From Arachnopeziza araneosa (taxonomy: Eukaryota > Ascomycota > Leotiomycetes > Helotiales > Arachnopezizaceae), in contig QYAI01000155.1 of NCBI GenBank assembly GCA_003988855.1, forward strand, positions 1 through 64,000: a stretch of DNA of 64,000 bases, given 5' to 3'. The notes below the pieces were generated by a model. The model made no database searches. It worked only from the letters and a program-made list of their open reading frames with translations, and was not told the origin of the DNA. Of the stretch, positions 22,901 to 33,103 are shown in pieces (position 1 is the first letter of the stretch; every line of letters starts with the position of its first letter). The position numbers were made by a program, and so were the translations under genes.

Positions 22901-23473
22901 AACTATACACTCCTCGCATTACCTTTCATGCAAGACGACCAAAACACATCTATGAAACGCATGAACGAGAACATGCGAGACTCACGCATTGCAGCTATTG
23001 CTCAGAAGCAAGAACACCCCACGAAGAGCTCAGTCCGTCGAACACTCCATTCCTTCGGAGTTAGCAAACCTGCAAGAGTGGAACTGACTTCTCAAGATGT
23101 CGATGCTGTAGTGAGAGTCTTGAACGAGCGCTGGGAAAATGAGATGAATCGCTTAGCAACGTTTCTAGAGCGGAACAATAAGATCGCTCTCGGCATCCCA
23201 GTCGAGACCCAAAAGGATACAAGACCTTCCACTGCACTTAGTGATACTGGGATTTTAGAGCAAGTGCTCAGCAACACGACACCAAGAGTTGAATTACCGG
23301 ATCCAGTTGATGAGAATATGGGAAGCTTAAATGCTGGAAGCATAGAAACGAAAGTTCGCCATAGTGGGATGACAAACACAATCTCTATTTTGAGCTTACC
23401 TGAATTGAGAGTAGGAAACGAGAAGCTCTTTGATGTTGAGGAGGAGAATGAGATGTTTTTAATGGATTCTTAA
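19958..23473 (+). CDS. large PH-domain and leucine-rich-repeat protein
   Basis: Intronless frame of 1,171 residues from ATG 19958. It may extend 5' through an unrecognised exon. The first 130 residues are basic and serine-rich. A PH-like domain begins around residue 140 (MVLYHGEIQT, then KKEYLVLTDTHLIRFKS). A second region at about 340-480 (YYMVIGINRVHLIPV) looks like another PH-type or lipid-binding fold. From about 600 to 1,010 there are many leucine-rich-repeat units (for example LTHVDWIILNG, IRAIECSRCGLTD, LKTLRIEYQNLGLEG). The order resembles CARMIL-like or other fungal PH-LRR scaffolds at the plasma membrane. A specific function is not known. Confidence 0.85.
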   Translation: MAPLFKEGGGHGRRKSMNLFKSTSLSNLAQINTEVSSGSPPEQDKKETKKHGRRASIFGLGLSSNSDPTLDRPTSPSGEGASSPKSRPRTLQKGRPSSIFGSLGRKSMNNVDEEVDGLPTSTPESPVDYGGPYNPSNKMVLYHGEIQTTSGMFRKKKEYLVLTDTHLIRFKSQSRASETFPSILSTIGGRSASTRHPSSTSIGSLQDVQSTNSHASSEQENHIPLAQIVTVYKVEDGRPFFTTEVVFLDEEYHGVGSIQLMLHDPKEADLWHTSIRGAAEKARLLMVEPYPTRVINYLVSTLEGLEDYDSEHFQVFRVVRRASASKSRLSSDDLQKFGSSVYYMVIGINRVHLIPVPDYSASSNRLMPPKTSRSTYGILSLVNLRFSSDDDRFEIAFRHPLQPADSLDLAASAASDILISLMRAWHYLKPLWEDHNFNFFGPRRLLVMGEISVQPNEELACFDRTLVAYCMAYKCNPMNVQYSVDWEAEDAPEFRLYPPSYAKKYTMVELLSVMRSLRYNDTFHSISFRDIDLHALHGTRDLYGNENAALATRSGIHLQKYFQLKPQDGSALYQEIQALALKSNRLKRMDFTNTLPRRHPSDNFDVDGKETEKDPGCEIVAALMPLCQNQLTHVDWIILNGIELGETDLEFLLPALSKPMSKIRAIECSRCGLTDRGIMQLVTHLERQNSTLDLITFSGNPGRINREQFQGSISRFAHIRSLDLSRTSWTSGDQPIILPEVMMTWRLEELFLNGIVVNAETVNSIASYLISEMSNHLKTLQMNQCNLSGEDVALLMHAMTSSGQVRELDFHVSTNRLEKGVGEIVKAIETDHTPTSLVMQMIEFTKEDYFRELLQALRINTSIRRLDISKASLPYDAGKETCECLRSVFADNDTLEEFDISGEQAHLEVTRFGIGLNYALTGLRRNKTLKTLRIEYQNLGLEGANTLSSVIEENQGLTHIFCEHNDINLQGFTILVNALAKNYTLLALPFMQDDQNTSMKRMNENMRDSRIAAIAQKQEHPTKSSVRRTLHSFGVSKPARVELTSQDVDAVVRVLNERWENEMNRLATFLERNNKIALGIPVETQKDTRPSTALSDTGILEQVLSNTTPRVELPDPVDENMGSLNAGSIETKVRHSGMTNTISILSLPELRVGNEKLFDVEEENEMFLMDS

Positions 23474-25020
23474 TGAGTGGCCTCTTTTAATGCATTGATG
23501 GCGTTAGAGCGAGTATGAATAGAATAAAGGAAAAGGAGTTGCTTTTGCGTTTGCATTTGGAATTGGTCCATGGAATGGGATACAAACATGAAATACATAG
23601 ATGGCGTTTGCTATGAACACATGGGGGCATGAGATTATGAGTAATGGATGATGATTGGTAATGAATACGAGGAGAGAAAGGACTTGAGGGTAGAGGTGGA
23701 GAGAAGGGAGTGGAGATACCAAGCTTGGATGATTAAATGAGTAATCAAAGATGACTTGTATAGGTGTACGGAATTTCGCTTCTAAAGTACAGTACTTGCC
23801 ACTACAAATTAGAGTCGTCAAACGTGAGCTATTTGAGGCTCAGGTGGTACTTCTGAATAATAACGGATCTATGCAAGACATATATTCTTCACCCATAATT
23901 GATCAAGTCTATGTTTTTATTGAAAGGCGGACATAAGTTCACCATATCTCGCTGACTACTTGAAAGAAAGGAAACGATGATTTAAGGCATACGTCACCTT
24001 GCCCTTGAGACTCTTCTTTTTCTTCCTCCTTGAGTTTCTCCAGGAGTCTCTAATTTTTGGGAGCCTTTTCGGCGTGGTGATAGTATTTAACGTGCCCAGC
24101 CTCTTGTGGGTCTTCTCTTCCAAGGACCATAGCATCTTATTTTTTGAAGCACAGGCAGGTGTTCTGATCGAACCCTGAATAATCATCACTGTCCCCGTTC
24201 CTTTGGTTCTATCGTATTCAGTCGATGGAGTGACGGTTGCTGTGAAGGGCTTCGTGGGGCCTAGAGCTCCACCTGTGACTCTCTGAGATTAGTATCGATG
24301 ATACATTACGACCCTCAAGTTTTGCGGGATTTGGTTTCTGTTACTTATGAGTTTCCCTCTCGTGCTGCTGGGCTGGGAAAATGATAATCTGTTGGAATAG
24401 GCGAATTCCTATTGAGACTTTTAGAACATGTAGAGGATGTCAGCATTGTATCGGAAATCGAATTATGAAAGACAGTACTTGAAAAACCAAGGGCATGCCC
24501 AAATAGTCTCTTCCATCTTTTGCTCTTACAAAATGCATTCCAAATATCAGGTGCCTCAGCTGATTTCTTTTTATGGACGTCTAAGCTAATAAACATATTT
24601 GACGATGACCTCTAGAAATTTTCAGTTTTCAATTAAACAAAATAGACTTATTAAATAGTTAAGTGTAGGGCTATGATATATGAGGCAACTGATGTAAGGT
24701 GCTACTTCTCACGCAGACCCTCATACACAACCTACTCAGGTATTGGATCCAAAATCAAGTGTGAAACCTGAGCAGCAGCAGCATAAGTCACAATCGAAAG
24801 CAATAAAGCAAATCCTCCCAGAATAGATCACTTGACTTTTCTTCTTCTTCAAAATCGTCCAAAATGGTTGATGTTGGCAATGGTTGTAGGTTTGTAGATG
24901 GGGTGACGAAATCCTCGACACAGAGCCCCAATCTCGGCAGCTCCCGCATCTCAACTTTCATCTCACCACCACCCAAGCTCTCTCCACAGCTACCATTTCC
25001 AAGCACCACGGAACCACATA
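23474..25020. other. intergenic, 1.5 kb
   Basis: Between the PH/LRR gene and the DUF1770-like gene. Only short frames are present (for example 24345-24596 minus, 83 codons) and none shows a recognisable domain. A promoter is expected near the 3' end. Confidence 0.5.
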
Positions 25021-25654
25021 ATGGCCTCCTCCATCCCCCTCCAAGTGGCAGAAACGATTCAAACCTCCTCCATCAACACGGCCCCTTCCCCTGCGCACGA
25101 CATCAACCCCTCGACCGCAGCATCGAAGAAAACTCCCGTGGAGCTATCAACCTCGCACTCCTCCTACGATGAGATTGACGACGTGGAAGAAGATGAGATC
25201 CCCTACGCAGTGCTAAAGCCCATCCCACGGAACCGAAGGCCGTCCTTTGGACCACTGCCTGATTTGCGGTTTGAGCAGAGCTATCTGGCTTCGATTGCGG
25301 GCGCCGATAGCTGGTGGAAGGTTGGGCTGATTACGGTACGGGATCAGGTGCGTTACCTCCCTTTCTCTTCCCCCATCTGGTTCTAGAGAATCAAACTAAG
25401 CGTTCCCAAAATTCCAGGTCTGCATGCCCCTCCTCCAAGGCGTCCTCTGGTCACTCGTCCCCTTTGCCTGGAGGTACTGGAATCGCAACGCGGAGCTCTC
25501 TGGCTCCACCGTAGGCGCCAAGGTGCGTAGATGGTGGTATAGGACCAACAATTGGAAGATCCCGGAGAAGTTGGGGAATGGGGGGTTGGCTGAGAAGGTG
25601 GGTGATGTGAGTGCTAGATATGGAGGTATGGAGGTTTGGCACTTTACTGATTAG
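25021..25654 (+). CDS. DUF1770-like fungal protein
   Basis: Two exons, 25021-25347 and 25418-25654, joined in phase 0, give 187 residues. Conserved-looking blocks are IPLQVAETIQT at the start, ATG-proximal SPAHDINPSTAAS, LPDLRFEQSYLASI, WWKVGLITVRDQ, and LLQGVLWSLVPFAWRYWNRN after the splice. These match my memory of the fungal family DUF1770, which has no known function. The C-terminal half has one hydrophobic stretch that may associate with a membrane. An acidic patch (DEIDDVEEDEIP) precedes it. Confidence 0.75.
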
Positions 25655-26056
25655 TTACAAGTTTTATCAGAATCAGAGCTCGAGTGATTGAATGGAAGGA
25701 AAGAAAAAGTAGAGGGCATTGGCATGGCGTTTAGGATGTATGGGCTGCATTGGGCGGCGTTGAGTCAATACTTATACAATGGAACGACGTAGTAGATATC
25801 CAGAATCTCATTGGACTTGCAGATATCTATTTTACCAATTGTATTCAAAGCCTAGCGTGGAAATCGTAGACCATGTTTAAGCATGAGACATGTATTGTTT
25901 AAGATAGCTAAGCAACGCTTCTATCACTTCTAGGTAATACACGCTGTAGCCCCATGAGCAAAATCCTTGATACGCCATTTTAGCCCCCAAGATACAAGTT
26001 ACCCTCCCATTTTAGGTATCATTTCTTCAATTAAGTAAAAGCAGTGTAAACAGCGC
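25655..26056. other. intergenic, convergent 3' ends
   Basis: Four hundred bases between two convergent genes. Nothing else is recognised. The final exon of the downstream minus-strand gene might extend into it through one more intron. Confidence 0.4.
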
Positions 26057-28124
26057 TCAATTTTGACAGTGACTGACGTTGATGGGTGGAATAGCTGCTG
26101 GCTTCTCAGGGCTACCACGGAACGCAAGAGGAGATTTTGGCGTGATGGTGATGGGCTTAGTTGGTGCTGATGATTGGGCAGCTGCTTCGCTATTTGGGGA
26201 TGAAATTGGCTGGATATTCTCTTTGGTATTTGGCTCAACCGAGGAAGCTTGAGCAGATCCAGCGGCGTTGGCGGCATTAGATGTTGTTGGGAAGAGACTA
26301 CCTTGCTTGGCAGCGTCTTTCTCGGGAGATGGTGTGAGTCGGAGTTTGATCACTGTCTTCCTCTCAGGCGTGGGAGTCTTGACCGGGAGCTTGATGATCA
26401 GCTTTTTTGGTTCGCCATCAGCCATTTCCTCATCTTCATCCGTAAGATCATCTTGATCATTCACATCACTTTGGAGAGAGACATGGTCATCCTCTTCTTC
26501 GTCGTCACCATAATCTTGCTCACTCGCATCACCCTCCTCATCGCTCGTCATCTCATCAACGTCGTTATAACCTTCAATGTGTCGACCACCTTTAGCTTTG
26601 CCACTCCATCCGTTCGTACCATGGTTGGTAGCTGCGGCTCGTCGTGGCCTTCCTCCCGCGTGAACCTCTCCATCTTCATCGGTTACTCCTTCGTCGTAAC
26701 TGCCAACAGACATGGCATTGTTTTGTGTTCCGCTCAACATACTCTCGCCATAAGTACCACCTTGCCGAGCCTTGACTTGACGACCGCTCTGGGTGACAGT
26801 AGGACCACTGGGTTCAGCCGAAGTACGTGTGCCCGTATTTCGGGTGGAGCGCCGTGCATTAGTGGAGTCGGAATAGATGTCGTCTTCTTCATCGGAGTAT
26901 GTATACTTCATCCGCTTGCCTCTAGTTCGTCCTTCGTACATGGAATAGTTCGGCTCTGGGCGCTTGAATTGTTGTTTGCGGGTTTGTCTATACTCTCGGC
27001 GTTTTCGTTTCTACCACACTTAGCAAGAGTTATTTGGGATGCAGATTTACATACCTCTTCGGTTCCCTCGAATCGAGGAATAGCTGCCAATATCTTGGAG
27101 CTTAAAAGTCTAGCCTTTTGTCCCCTGTCTTCATTCTGAAGCTTCTCTGCAAGAGCGTTCAGTTCATCAATATCACTTGCGACACTCCACCAAGTTCTCT
27201 TGAGACCCATGTAATTACTCTCCCTATAAACTCGGAAATGTGTATCATCAAGACCTTCAATGAGGTAGTATCGGCGCTTGTCACTATCAGATCCCCAGGG
27301 TTGTACGGAGAGGGGTTGGTTGAGGTCATCATCGTGACGGCTCTGCTTGTAGGAGGTTTGGAGGATGCCTTTAACAGCATCGGAGGAAGACAAAGCCCAC
27401 AGAATGAGATTTCGTAGCAAGGTCAACTGTAAGGAAAGTCAGATCATGCTTGAATGCTTTATGGGCAAATTCATACTCGTTCAGTGGGGGCCATCGAAGA
27501 AAAAGTAGCACCTCCAGAGAGAGGGTTCTTCTCCCACTCCTTCGGCCATTGTGACTTGTGTGTTTGGATCGCCTCCTCGAGCGCGCGATTGTAATGTCCT
27601 GCTCTGATTTGAGAATTCGAGTCAGCTCCTCGTCTGTAAAGCTGTCGGTAGAAGACAACCGGCTCAAGGGTACCTACTTCACATCTTGCTTTCGATTCAG
27701 CAGGAGCCCCAATACTGCACATAGGAAATGCTCCGCGACCTCTCCCGGGACTGCATCAACGATATCTCTTTCGAGTTCTTGAGGACCAAAATTGTGAAGG
27801 GATTTTGGGAAGGCAGTTGTGAAGCGGCTGCGGAACATGACTACGAACTATATAGGATGCGCGTTAGCACGCGTTTTGAACGTGTAAAGCCGTCGCGAAC
27901 GCGATGATAGATTTTTCACATACCGCTATGTCTGGATTATCTGCTAGAACAAACTCATGAGGCGGTGAAGGGTCTCGTTTTGGTCGTGGCGGCGAGGCTT
28001 CCTTGGGAGCTGTTGTCTTTGCCGGCTTCTTGGAGAAGAACTTCAGGATGCCATCTTTCTTGGTCAATTGAAGTTCGTTATCTGAAGGAATAGAAGATAA
28101 CTCTGAGGAGTCGTCGGAATCCAT
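26057..28124 (-). CDS. WHIM-type nuclear protein, probable chromatin factor
   Basis: Five exons on the minus strand, 28124-27924, 27847-27678, 27603-27477, 27426-27055 and 27010-26057, give 607 residues with every join in phase. The N-terminal half contains ELERDIV and a WHIM1-like segment (LRNLILWALSSSDAVKG, then SVQPWGSDSDKRRYYLIEG and DTHFRVYRE). WHIM domains occur in ISWI-type chromatin remodelling partners. A basic stretch follows (KRKRREYRQTRKQQFKR), which is a likely nuclear signal. The C-terminal half is long, acidic and disordered (runs of Asp and Glu near the middle). The true C terminus is uncertain: the last codons before the stop include a possible GTCAGT donor, so another exon may exist. 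Confidence 0.75.
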
Positions 28125-29770
28125 CTTATTGATGAGTTGTTGTTGTGGTAGGAGGAGTTGGCAGTGTTGACCTGTAAAGATGAAGTCAGAGGTAGCTTGA
28201 CCTTTGCCGACAAAGCGGTCGACGAGATGGTTATTGGTTCTAGGCTAAGCAATTTTGGTCACAACGTAACGCAGGGTTCAGATACATATGGTCGGTAAAG
28301 ACGGAGAGGGATTATCCCAGCTTTCTATATACACAATAAAGATGATTGTGACCATTTTGGCCCTCGAGCATCAAGTCCACGATTCCGCCGCAATTCTACC
28401 CACAACCAGAAATTTTCCGAGCCCGTGCAGAGCATGGGGCCTCCTAAATCATGCCCAAGAGCAGAATGATCCTACTGTCAATCACATCCCCAGAACGAAG
28501 CTTCGAACAAGGAAGTAACTCAGCCCAATGGGTACTGCACGGTAGGTGTAAGCAGAGTTTTCTTTCTCTTTGACCTTTCCCAAACCGCCTCTTTATTTGA
28601 TCGTTGTTCGCTTGCGAATCCCGTACCCATCTGTCCCTAAATGTGTTGGTAAAGAGATCCGACAAACTTGCCCACCAAACCACGAGAAATGGTATTGGCT
28701 ATCGATTGACAACATCTATGATCTGGATATGTGTTGATTGTTCGTTTCGATGTTCGTTGGTAGACGCCAAAATGTGTATGTTGGGGTTTGGATCTCCGCA
28801 GGGCGGAGAGTTTATGTTCTGCCACTGCATTATGCTCGCTTACCATTTCCCCCATGATGATCCATGATTCTGATGAAATAATTGAGTCTATTGATAATTC
28901 CATGGACAGAATTTGTCAATGCCAATGTGTCGACAATCTTTGGGCAGAAAATACAAACCACCAACCCTGAAGAACAGAGCAGAAGTCAACAGACAAAGAT
29001 GGGGAAATAGTAGAGCATAAAGCATCGACCAAGTGTCAAGATGTTTCATTGATGGATTGTGGCTCTTTCGTTGTGGTTGATGATCGAGGGCTCTGGCTCA
29101 ACGTCTAGAGCCCCCCCGCCAAGCGGATGTTATCACCACCGAAATTCAACGCGATTCTCACAACACAAAATTGCGCAAACCGACAAGTAGCCATCCTAAC
29201 AAAGAAAGGGTAATTCTCATGATGAAAATAAATGCGCTTAAAGAGAAGACTGATTTAGCATATTTCATCTGTAAAATCAAATTTAGACCTTCAGGAGCAC
29301 TTGAAGTAGAACGAAAAACACCACGCGATCTTGAGGAATCGAGATAAATATGAGAATCTGCAAACATGGCGAAGTCTGTTGTGCGATGAAAGAAGGTAAG
29401 ACCGAAGAGTGGAGAGCAGCCAACTCTGACTATTGCCCAGGGCTTCCACATCCTGCAAACTCTTCCCGCCACCAAAATTATCACAAACTGATGACTCAAG
29501 TAAAGATGTAGTTCTTGGGCTGAACCTGCCATTTTCTCATTGTTTCTGTCGGTCTTGTCCATCTGGCGTTTGGATGGTTACGGCTGGACGTTGATGAGGT
29601 TTTGGCGCTAAATTAGCTTACCACGTGATTCACGCCCTCGCTTAGGCTGGTCGCGGCTGGCGGTTTTGCACACATGCGATTTTCGTCAATTCGAGAGGAT
29701 CTTGAACTTTTTGTCCTCGACAAACCATCCATCAACAACTGCTCGACCGCACCTTTAGGGTAATCGAGCG
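28125..29770. other. intergenic, 1.6 kb
   Basis: Between the WHIM gene and ribosomal protein uL2, which diverge. A minus-strand frame at 29158-29562 (134 codons, ATG start) ends up 209 bases from the uL2 start. It has hydrophobic segments but no recognisable domain, and I do not call it a gene. The last 150 bases hold the uL2 promoter. Confidence 0.45.
29622..29629. promoter_or_regulatory. CACGTGAT motif upstream of uL2
   Basis: CACGTGAT lies about 145 bases before the uL2 start codon. The same octamer occurs between Bud31 and NDUFA6 at 52272. It fits a Cbf1-type E-box; binding is inferred only. Confidence 0.35.
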
Positions 29771-30685
29771 ATGGGTAGAGTCATTAGAAATCAGAGGAAG
29801 GGCCGCGGCTCTATCTTCACCGCCCATACCAGACTCAACAAGGCGCCTGCGCAATTCCGAACTCTCGACTATGCTGGCAAGTTACCCTTTCGAGATGCGC
29901 TCAATTCTCTCTAATCTAGGTCTTAGAGCGTCATGGATACGTCCGCGGAGTTGTAAAGGAGATTATTCACGATCCTGGACGAGGAGCGCCTCTTGCCAAA
30001 GTCCAATTCCGAGACCCATACCGATTCAAGCTTCACACTGAGACCTTCATCGCAAATGAGGGAATGTACACTGGTCAATTCATCTACGCCGGCAAGAACG
30101 CCAACCTTACTGTCGGAAATGTTCTCCCTCTTGGCTCTGTCCCTGAAGGAACTGTGGTTACAAACGTTGAGGAAAAGGCTGGTGATCGTGGTACTCTTGG
30201 ACGCACATCCGGTAACTATGTTACTGTTATTGGCCACAACCCAGATGAGGGCAAGACTCGTGTTAAGCTTCCATCCGGAGCGAAGAAGGTTATCAAGAGC
30301 AGTGCGCGTGGTATGATTGGTATCGTTGCTGGTGGTGGAAGAACCGACAAACCCCTCTTGAGTACGTTATATCGGTTGGTATATGAGGGTTAAGTGCTGA
30401 TGAATTTACAGAGGCATCGCGTGCTAAGCATAAGTTTGCTGTTAAGCGTAACTCATGGCCCAAGACTCGTGGTGTTGCCATGAACCCCGTCGACCATCCT
30501 CACGGTGTAAGTATTCTTTACTTTGCAGTATGGGATAATTGACTAACGAGCAACAGGGTGGTAATCATCAACATATTGGTAAGGCTTCTACGATCTCGAG
30601 ATACGCTGCACAGGGACAAAAGGCTGGTCTCATTGCTGCTCGGAGAACTGGTCTGCTGCGTGGTACTCAAAAGGTCAAGGACTAA
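29771..30685 (+). CDS. rpl2: 60S ribosomal protein uL2 (L2/L8e)
   Basis: Four exons, 29771-29876, 29927-30361, 30412-30506 and 30557-30685, give exactly 254 residues, the length of the yeast protein. uL2 sits at the peptidyl-transferase region of the large subunit. Conserved blocks are [60 protein letters not shown] and [16 protein letters not shown]. The first intron (29877-29926, 50 nt) begins GCAAGT rather than GT. The protein sequence forces this, because codon Glu-Arg-His must follow Tyr-Ala, so it is a GC-AG intron. The other introns are GT-AG. Confidence 0.97.
29877..29926 (+). other. GC-AG intron in uL2
   Basis: The donor is GCAAGT and the acceptor TTAG. Joining 29876 to 29927 restores the conserved DYA-ERHGY order. 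No GT donor nearby gives a continuous frame. Confidence 0.85.
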
Positions 30686-31298
30686 ATGGGTTGATGATTT
30701 GGGGTGTTCATTGCTTCGGATTTTTCTGGCTTCGCATAAGTTTATCTTCGGAAGGAGCATTGCGAGAATGAAATAAGACTTCATCATGACCAGACAGATC
30801 GTTTGATGCCATAGGTTTGGTGACATGCAGGGCCTCCACCTAGGAGACTTGTAATAGAGAATGTATCGGAAACATTGAACAACTATCGTTGCCTCGGAAA
30901 TTGTGAGTCTTTCAATGCCGAGCAGTAAAAATTGGACTTCAGGTAGGAGCAAGATTCTGAATGTTATTCGTTCATCACTTTGGTGGCTTGTATATGAGGC
31001 CGCTGGAGCGCAATCCCTTTCTTAAATTCAGCCCGATACTACTTTTTCTCACCAGTTAGCATCCTAGAGACTTGGGCTATATCAAGGAAAAGGCTTCTAG
31101 TCTTTCATAAAGATCGTGGAATAATGCTATCTTAGTGCGGAGAGGAAAGTAACATGTCTTTCGGCTCTCACATAAGATCTAGCTAGGTAATTACCCGATT
31201 TTGTCTTTCCGACCCCACCACAGCAGTCGTACAACGACCTTCCCACAAGAAACAAATTCCCCTTTGTTCCACCAACGATCAACATAACATCAATCAAG
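30686..31298. other. intergenic, 0.6 kb
   Basis: 3' region of uL2 and promoter of adenosine kinase. No other feature is recognised. Confidence 0.5.
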
Positions 31299-32655
31299 AT
31301 GGCAGCCACAAAAGAATACGCTCTCCTCTGCCTGGAGAATCCCTTGCTTGGTACGACCCCCTCACCAGCTCAATTGAGCTCAAATCTGCCCCTCCCCTAC
31401 ACCGCTGCCGTCAACAAATCTCACCTTCACCTCACCTCAGTTCCCACTAACAGACCTCAGATATCCAAGCTCCAGGCAACGAAGCTCTCCTTGAGAAATA
31501 TGGCCTAAAAGCCAATGACGCCATCCTCGCAGAAGAAAAGCACCTCGGAATATACGAAGATCTGTTGAACAACTACTCCGCCAAGCTGATTGCCGGTGGA
31601 GGAGCTCAGAACACCGCCAGAGGAGCGCAGTACCTCCTCCCACCCAATTCAGTCGTCTATCTCGGAGGAGTAGGTGATGACAAATACGCCGCTATCCTGC
31701 AAGATGCGGTCAAGACGGCTGGTCTACGAGTAGAATATCGTGTTGATGCCAAACAACCTACCGGCCGATGCGGCGTTGTCATCACGGGGCACAACCGCAG
31801 TATGGTCACTGACTTGGGAGCTGCGAACCACTACGACCTGGAGCACTTGAAATCGCCCGAAGTGTGGAAATTGGTCGAAGGAGCAGAATTCTTTTTCGTA
31901 GGCGGTTATCATCTCACAGTCTGCCCACCAGCGATTCAAGCCCTTGCTGAAGAAGCTGCAGCGAAGGATAAAGTCTTTGCACTTTCCCTCTCCGCACCGT
32001 TCATTCCCCAGTTCTTCAAGGATCCGTTGGATGCTACTGTTCCCTATTGGGATTATGTCATTGGGAATGAGACGGAGGCGGCGAGTTATGCAGAAAATCA
32101 TGGTTGGGAGACCAAAGATTTGAAGGAGATTGCGAGGAAGTTGGCTGAGCTACCAAAGAAGAATGAGAAGAGGAAACGAGTGGCTATCATTACTCAAGGA
32201 ACTGAACCGACCCTTGTGGCTATCGCCGGAGAGGAGGGTATCAAAGAGTATCCAGTACATGCTATTGACAAGTCTCTCATCAACGATACTACTGGCGCCG
32301 GTGATGCTTTTGCTGCTGGCTTCATGGCTGGTCTGGTAAAGGGCAAGGACTTGGCTACCAGTGTGGATATGGGACAGTGGTTAGCCAAGTTAAGTATTCA
32401 AGAATTGGGTCCTTCGTAAGTCCTCCCCTCCTTTTTATTTTTATTTTATCGCATCACATCTCTCAGGCATCCAAGATTTTGATATTTCTGATATTGACGA
32501 ATCTGCAATTCCATTGCATAATACAATCTGCCATTTTTTCCACCACTTCCAAGTTAATCTCGTCTTCTGTTTCCTCTGAAAACCAGAGACAAACTAATGA
32601 GCAATTAAACAACAGATTCCCTTTCCCCAAGCAAACCTACCAGGCCAAGGCTTAA
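31299..32655 (+). CDS. ado1: adenosine kinase
   Basis: Three exons, 31299-31350, 31461-32415 and 32616-32655, give 348 residues. The enzyme phosphorylates adenosine to AMP, clearing the adenosine released by the methyl cycle. PfkB/ribokinase-family signatures are clear: GGGAQNTARGAQ near the N terminus, GGVGDDKYA, and the C-terminal DTTGAGDAFAAGF with the catalytic Asp. ALSLSAPFI and NETEA are also typical of the family. The last exon encodes only the C-terminal FPFPKQTYQAKA. The last intron is 200 nt, long for this region. Confidence 0.95.
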
Positions 32656-33103
32656 ATTTCCTTCTTGTGGTTAAAAGAGATTTTAGACGGGCGTTCAGAG
32701 TGTGGGAAAAGGTTTCAACAACATCACCAGGACAGGGATGAGTCTAAAATCCATTGAATTGGCGTTCATATGAGAGATGACCGGTATGATCCTCCACGAT
32801 CAGGCATAGATAGCAGCATTGCATTGCTTTTAAAGAATTGAATTTCCTCTATTGTGCATCCGCATTGTTGTCGGTAACCCTAGATCAAATTTGTGATACG
32901 ATACGTGCTCGTTTGTGGTAAGCTGACCAAATGTAAAAAGACGATATGCCACAAAGATATTATCCACGGGGGATGATGATTTGTAATTGGCTGTAGTCAG
33001 ACATTTTGTGGGCCATTTCCGTGGTTCTATTGGTAAAGAATGGTTTCTCGAAATGAGTTGTTGGATGTGGTACAGTTGATCTAACACGTTAAAGATATGG
33101 ATC
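32656..33103. other. intergenic, convergent 3' ends
   Basis: Spacer between adenosine kinase and the Est1-like gene, which converge. Nothing else is recognised. Confidence 0.5.

Noticed and set aside
26249..27139. Plus-strand 296-codon frame
   Set aside because: Antisense to the acidic, repetitive C-terminal exon of the WHIM-type gene; its Ser/Ile/Val-rich content mirrors Asp/Glu codons.
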